From: Vicinamibacteria bacterium
GTDB taxonomy: Bacteria; Acidobacteriota; Vicinamibacteria; Vicinamibacterales; 2-12-FULL-66-21
Reading direction: 5' to 3'
Assembly (NCBI GenBank): GCA_025937075.1
Contig: JAICSD010000240.1
Coordinates: forward strand, 1 to 6,975
DNA: 6,975 nt
Under the pieces are notes generated by a model, which worked only from the letters and a program-made list of their open reading frames with translations, did not search any database and had not been told where the DNA came from. A program made the translations under genes and the position numbers. Below are positions 5,475-6,975 of the stretch, piece by piece. How positions within the stretch are numbered: position 1 is the stretch's first letter; each line of letters begins with the position of its first letter.

Positions 5475-6605
5475 ATGAAGCACCTCATTGGATTCGCGTG
5501 TGTTGCGGCGCTATCGACGGCCTCCTTCTCCGCCGCGCCCGCGGCGACCCCAGCGGTGCGCCTGCAGCGGCTGCCTGATGGAGCCGTGCAGCCGCGCGTC
5601 GCCGTCGACGCGCGCGGCATCGTCCACCTCACCTATTTCATGGGCGAGCTCGCGCACGGCGACGTGTTCTACAGCCGCATCGATGCGAAGGGTGCGCTCG
5701 CAGCCCCAGTCCAGGTGAACTCGGTGTCGGGTAGCGCCATCGCGGTGGGCAGCGTCCGCGGACCCAGCCTCGCCGTCAGCCGCGGGCGCGTTCACGTTGT
5801 CTGGATGGGATCCGATCGGCCGGCCCAGGACGAGGGCGTCCCGATGTTTTACACGCAAACCACGCAAGGCGGTACCTTCGCGCCGCAACGCAATCTCCAT
5901 GAGCTCGGCGGACCGCTCGATGGCGGATCCGTCGCGGCAGACAGGGCGGGACATGTTTACGTGGCATGGCACGCCCTGTTGCCGGGCGGAAAGAGCGAGG
6001 CGGAGCGGCGCGCCTGGATTGCGCGCTCGACCGACAATGGTGCGACGTTCGCTCGTGAAACCGCCGTCTCCCCCGCTGTCGAAGGCGCCTGCGGTTGCTG
6101 CGGGACCGCAACCCTCGTGGATCCAGGCGGAGATTTGTTTCTGCTGTACCGCGGCGCGCGCGAGAGCACGCACCGCTATTCGATTCTCCTGACCTCGACG
6201 GACCATGGCTCGTCGTTTCAGGCGAGGAAGCTCCAGGAGTGGACGGTCGCGGCGTGTCCAATGAGCACGTTCTCGTTGGCGGACACGAAGGACGGCGTGC
6301 TTGCCGCGTGGGAAACAGCCGGTCAGGTCTACTGGACGAGTGTCCCAGGTTCCTCTGCGCCGATCGCACCGGCCGGGGAGGAACGAACCCGCAGGCATCC
6401 ATCGATCGCGCGGAACGCACGCGGCGAGACGCTGCTCGCGTGGACGGAAGGCATGGGCTTCACGAAAGCCGGTACCCTGGCGTGGCAGGTGTTCGATCGA
6501 TCGGGCGCGGCGATTGGGAGTATCGGCCGCGGCGGCGCCGTTCCGGCCGGCAGTCTCGTCGCCGCGTACGCCACGCCTGACGGCGCGTTCGCTATCGTGT
6601 ACTGA
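5475..6605 (+). CDS. Exported Asp-box (BNR) beta-propeller protein, sialidase-like fold
   Basis: A 376-residue protein with a signal peptide (about 1-24, ending APAA). The rest is a beta-propeller: a strand motif of the type GxVHVVW recurs at 46-55 (RGIVHLTYF), 102-112, 156-167, 216-227, 270-281 and 314-326, and once more at the very end (DGAFAIVY). That suggests about six blades with the C-terminal strand closing the ring. Two good Asp-boxes, STDNGATF (185-192) and STDHGSSF (241-248), and weaker ones near 129-134 place it among sialidase/BNR-repeat proteins. The catalytic RIP motif of true sialidases is absent, so an enzymatic sialidase role is not supported. CGCC (206-209) and CPM (261-263) could bind metal or form disulfides. 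It starts at ATG 5475, 8 bases after a -10-like box. It may share control with the divergent glucuronidase, but its function is unknown. Confidence 0.85.
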   Translation: MKHLIGFACVAALSTASFSAAPAATPAVRLQRLPDGAVQPRVAVDARGIVHLTYFMGELAHGDVFYSRIDAKGALAAPVQVNSVSGSAIAVGSVRGPSLAVSRGRVHVVWMGSDRPAQDEGVPMFYTQTTQGGTFAPQRNLHELGGPLDGGSVAADRAGHVYVAWHALLPGGKSEAERRAWIARSTDNGATFARETAVSPAVEGACGCCGTATLVDPGGDLFLLYRGARESTHRYSILLTSTDHGSSFQARKLQEWTVAACPMSTFSLADTKDGVLAAWETAGQVYWTSVPGSSAPIAPAGEERTRRHPSIARNARGETLLAWTEGMGFTKAGTLAWQVFDRSGAAIGSIGRGGAVPAGSLVAAYATPDGAFAIVY

Positions 6606-6975
6606 CCGGCGCGCCCCGCCGGAACACGACGCCAATCGACGCAGTCATATATTGCAGGTGCGCCGGGCCCAGCGCAACGGCCGGCCCTGGCTCCGGGTGA
6701 TTGACGGCGACGTAGTAGCGCAGATCGAAGCGCAGCCCGACATTCTTCGTCAGGAAACCAATCGCTCCGCCCCCGACGTTGAAACCGGTGAGCGGCGTCG
6801 AGATATCGAGCGCCGATCCCTTTTCAGCGGTGGAGGCGCGCATCACACCGAACCCGCTCGAGACGAAAGGCCGCAAGCCGTACTCGGTCCATCGTCTCGG
6901 CATCGTGAGGACCACATTGCCCATCAAGGCGAGCGTACGGCTCGATTCGAGGAATTCGCCGGTCCTGTGGAAGAA
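6592..6975 (-). CDS. Outer-membrane beta-barrel protein, C-terminal part
   Basis: The last 127 residues of a gene whose start lies beyond the window; the frame is open to the final base, so the TTG at 6927 and ATG at 6924 are not its start. The visible sequence is a series of alternating amphipathic strands with Gly and aromatic residues: LALMGNVVLTMP, LRPFVSSGFGVMRAS, FNVGGGAIGFLTKNVGLRFDLRYY and LQYMTASIGVVF. This is the pattern of small OmpA/opacity-like porin barrels (outer membrane beta-barrel superfamily). Barrels usually end on an aromatic residue recognised by the assembly machinery; here nine residues (RRGAPVSTR) follow the last strand's Phe. The 3' 14 bases overlap the convergent propeller gene. 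Role is unassigned; a structural or adhesion protein, or a small porin, are all possible. Confidence 0.8.
   Translation of the reverse strand, partial: FFHRTGEFLESSRTLALMGNVVLTMPRRWTEYGLRPFVSSGFGVMRASTAEKGSALDISTPLTGFNVGGGAIGFLTKNVGLRFDLRYYVAVNHPEPGPAVALGPAHLQYMTASIGVVFRRGAPVSTR

Noticed and set aside
5475..6605. A functional exo-alpha-sialidase
   Set aside because: The fold and Asp-boxes fit, but the RIP motif and the arginine-triad context are not visible, so only the fold can be claimed.
5511..6635. A 374-residue open frame on the minus strand opposite the propeller gene
   Set aside because: Composition is Arg/Ala-rich with no recognisable fold, while the plus-strand frame has a signal peptide, Asp-boxes and regular strand repeats.

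Overview
The window is GC-rich (by eye about two thirds G+C) with tightly packed genes on both strands. Gene content, codon use and the style of intergenic repeat suggest a soil-type Acidobacteriota, perhaps Vicinamibacteria-like. This is inference from gene style; no marker gene is present. I recognise six protein families or architectures and one unassigned small protein.

Layout. Positions 1-729 (+) hold the end of an AMIN-domain protein whose start lies outside the window. It converges on a 92-residue helical protein of unknown function (826-1104, -), and the gap between them carries a 52-base imperfect palindrome (747-798). Across a 168-base divergent spacer lies a two-gene unit on +: a stand-alone receiver-domain response regulator (1273-1647), whose end overlaps a fused VKOR-DsbA disulfide-forming enzyme (1623-2900). 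Opposite and convergent is a large exported GH67 alpha-glucuronidase with a C-terminal beta-sandwich module (2812-5412, -). A 62-base divergent promoter region separates it from an exported Asp-box beta-propeller protein (5475-6605, +). That gene converges on the C-terminal part of an outer-membrane beta-barrel protein (6592-6975, -, start outside the window).

How the genes may work together. Most products are extracytoplasmic: the VKOR-DsbA enzyme oxidises thiols in exported proteins, and the exported GH67 carries closely spaced cysteine pairs that could be its clients. GH67 removes 4-O-methylglucuronic acid from xylo-oligosaccharides, so the bacterium probably uses hemicellulose, although no xylanase or sugar transporter is next to it here. 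The propeller and barrel proteins look like envelope proteins of unassigned role.

Most notable points: an antisense overlap that supplies the entire 28-residue tail of the glucuronidase; matching TANNAT boxes exactly 8 bases before the start codons of both divergent genes, suggesting leaderless transcripts; an unusually cysteine-rich receiver domain coupled to a thiol-oxidase gene; and a CGCC motif in the propeller protein. I do not see convincing evidence of a new multi-gene system, phage, CRISPR array, insertion sequence, tRNA or rRNA.
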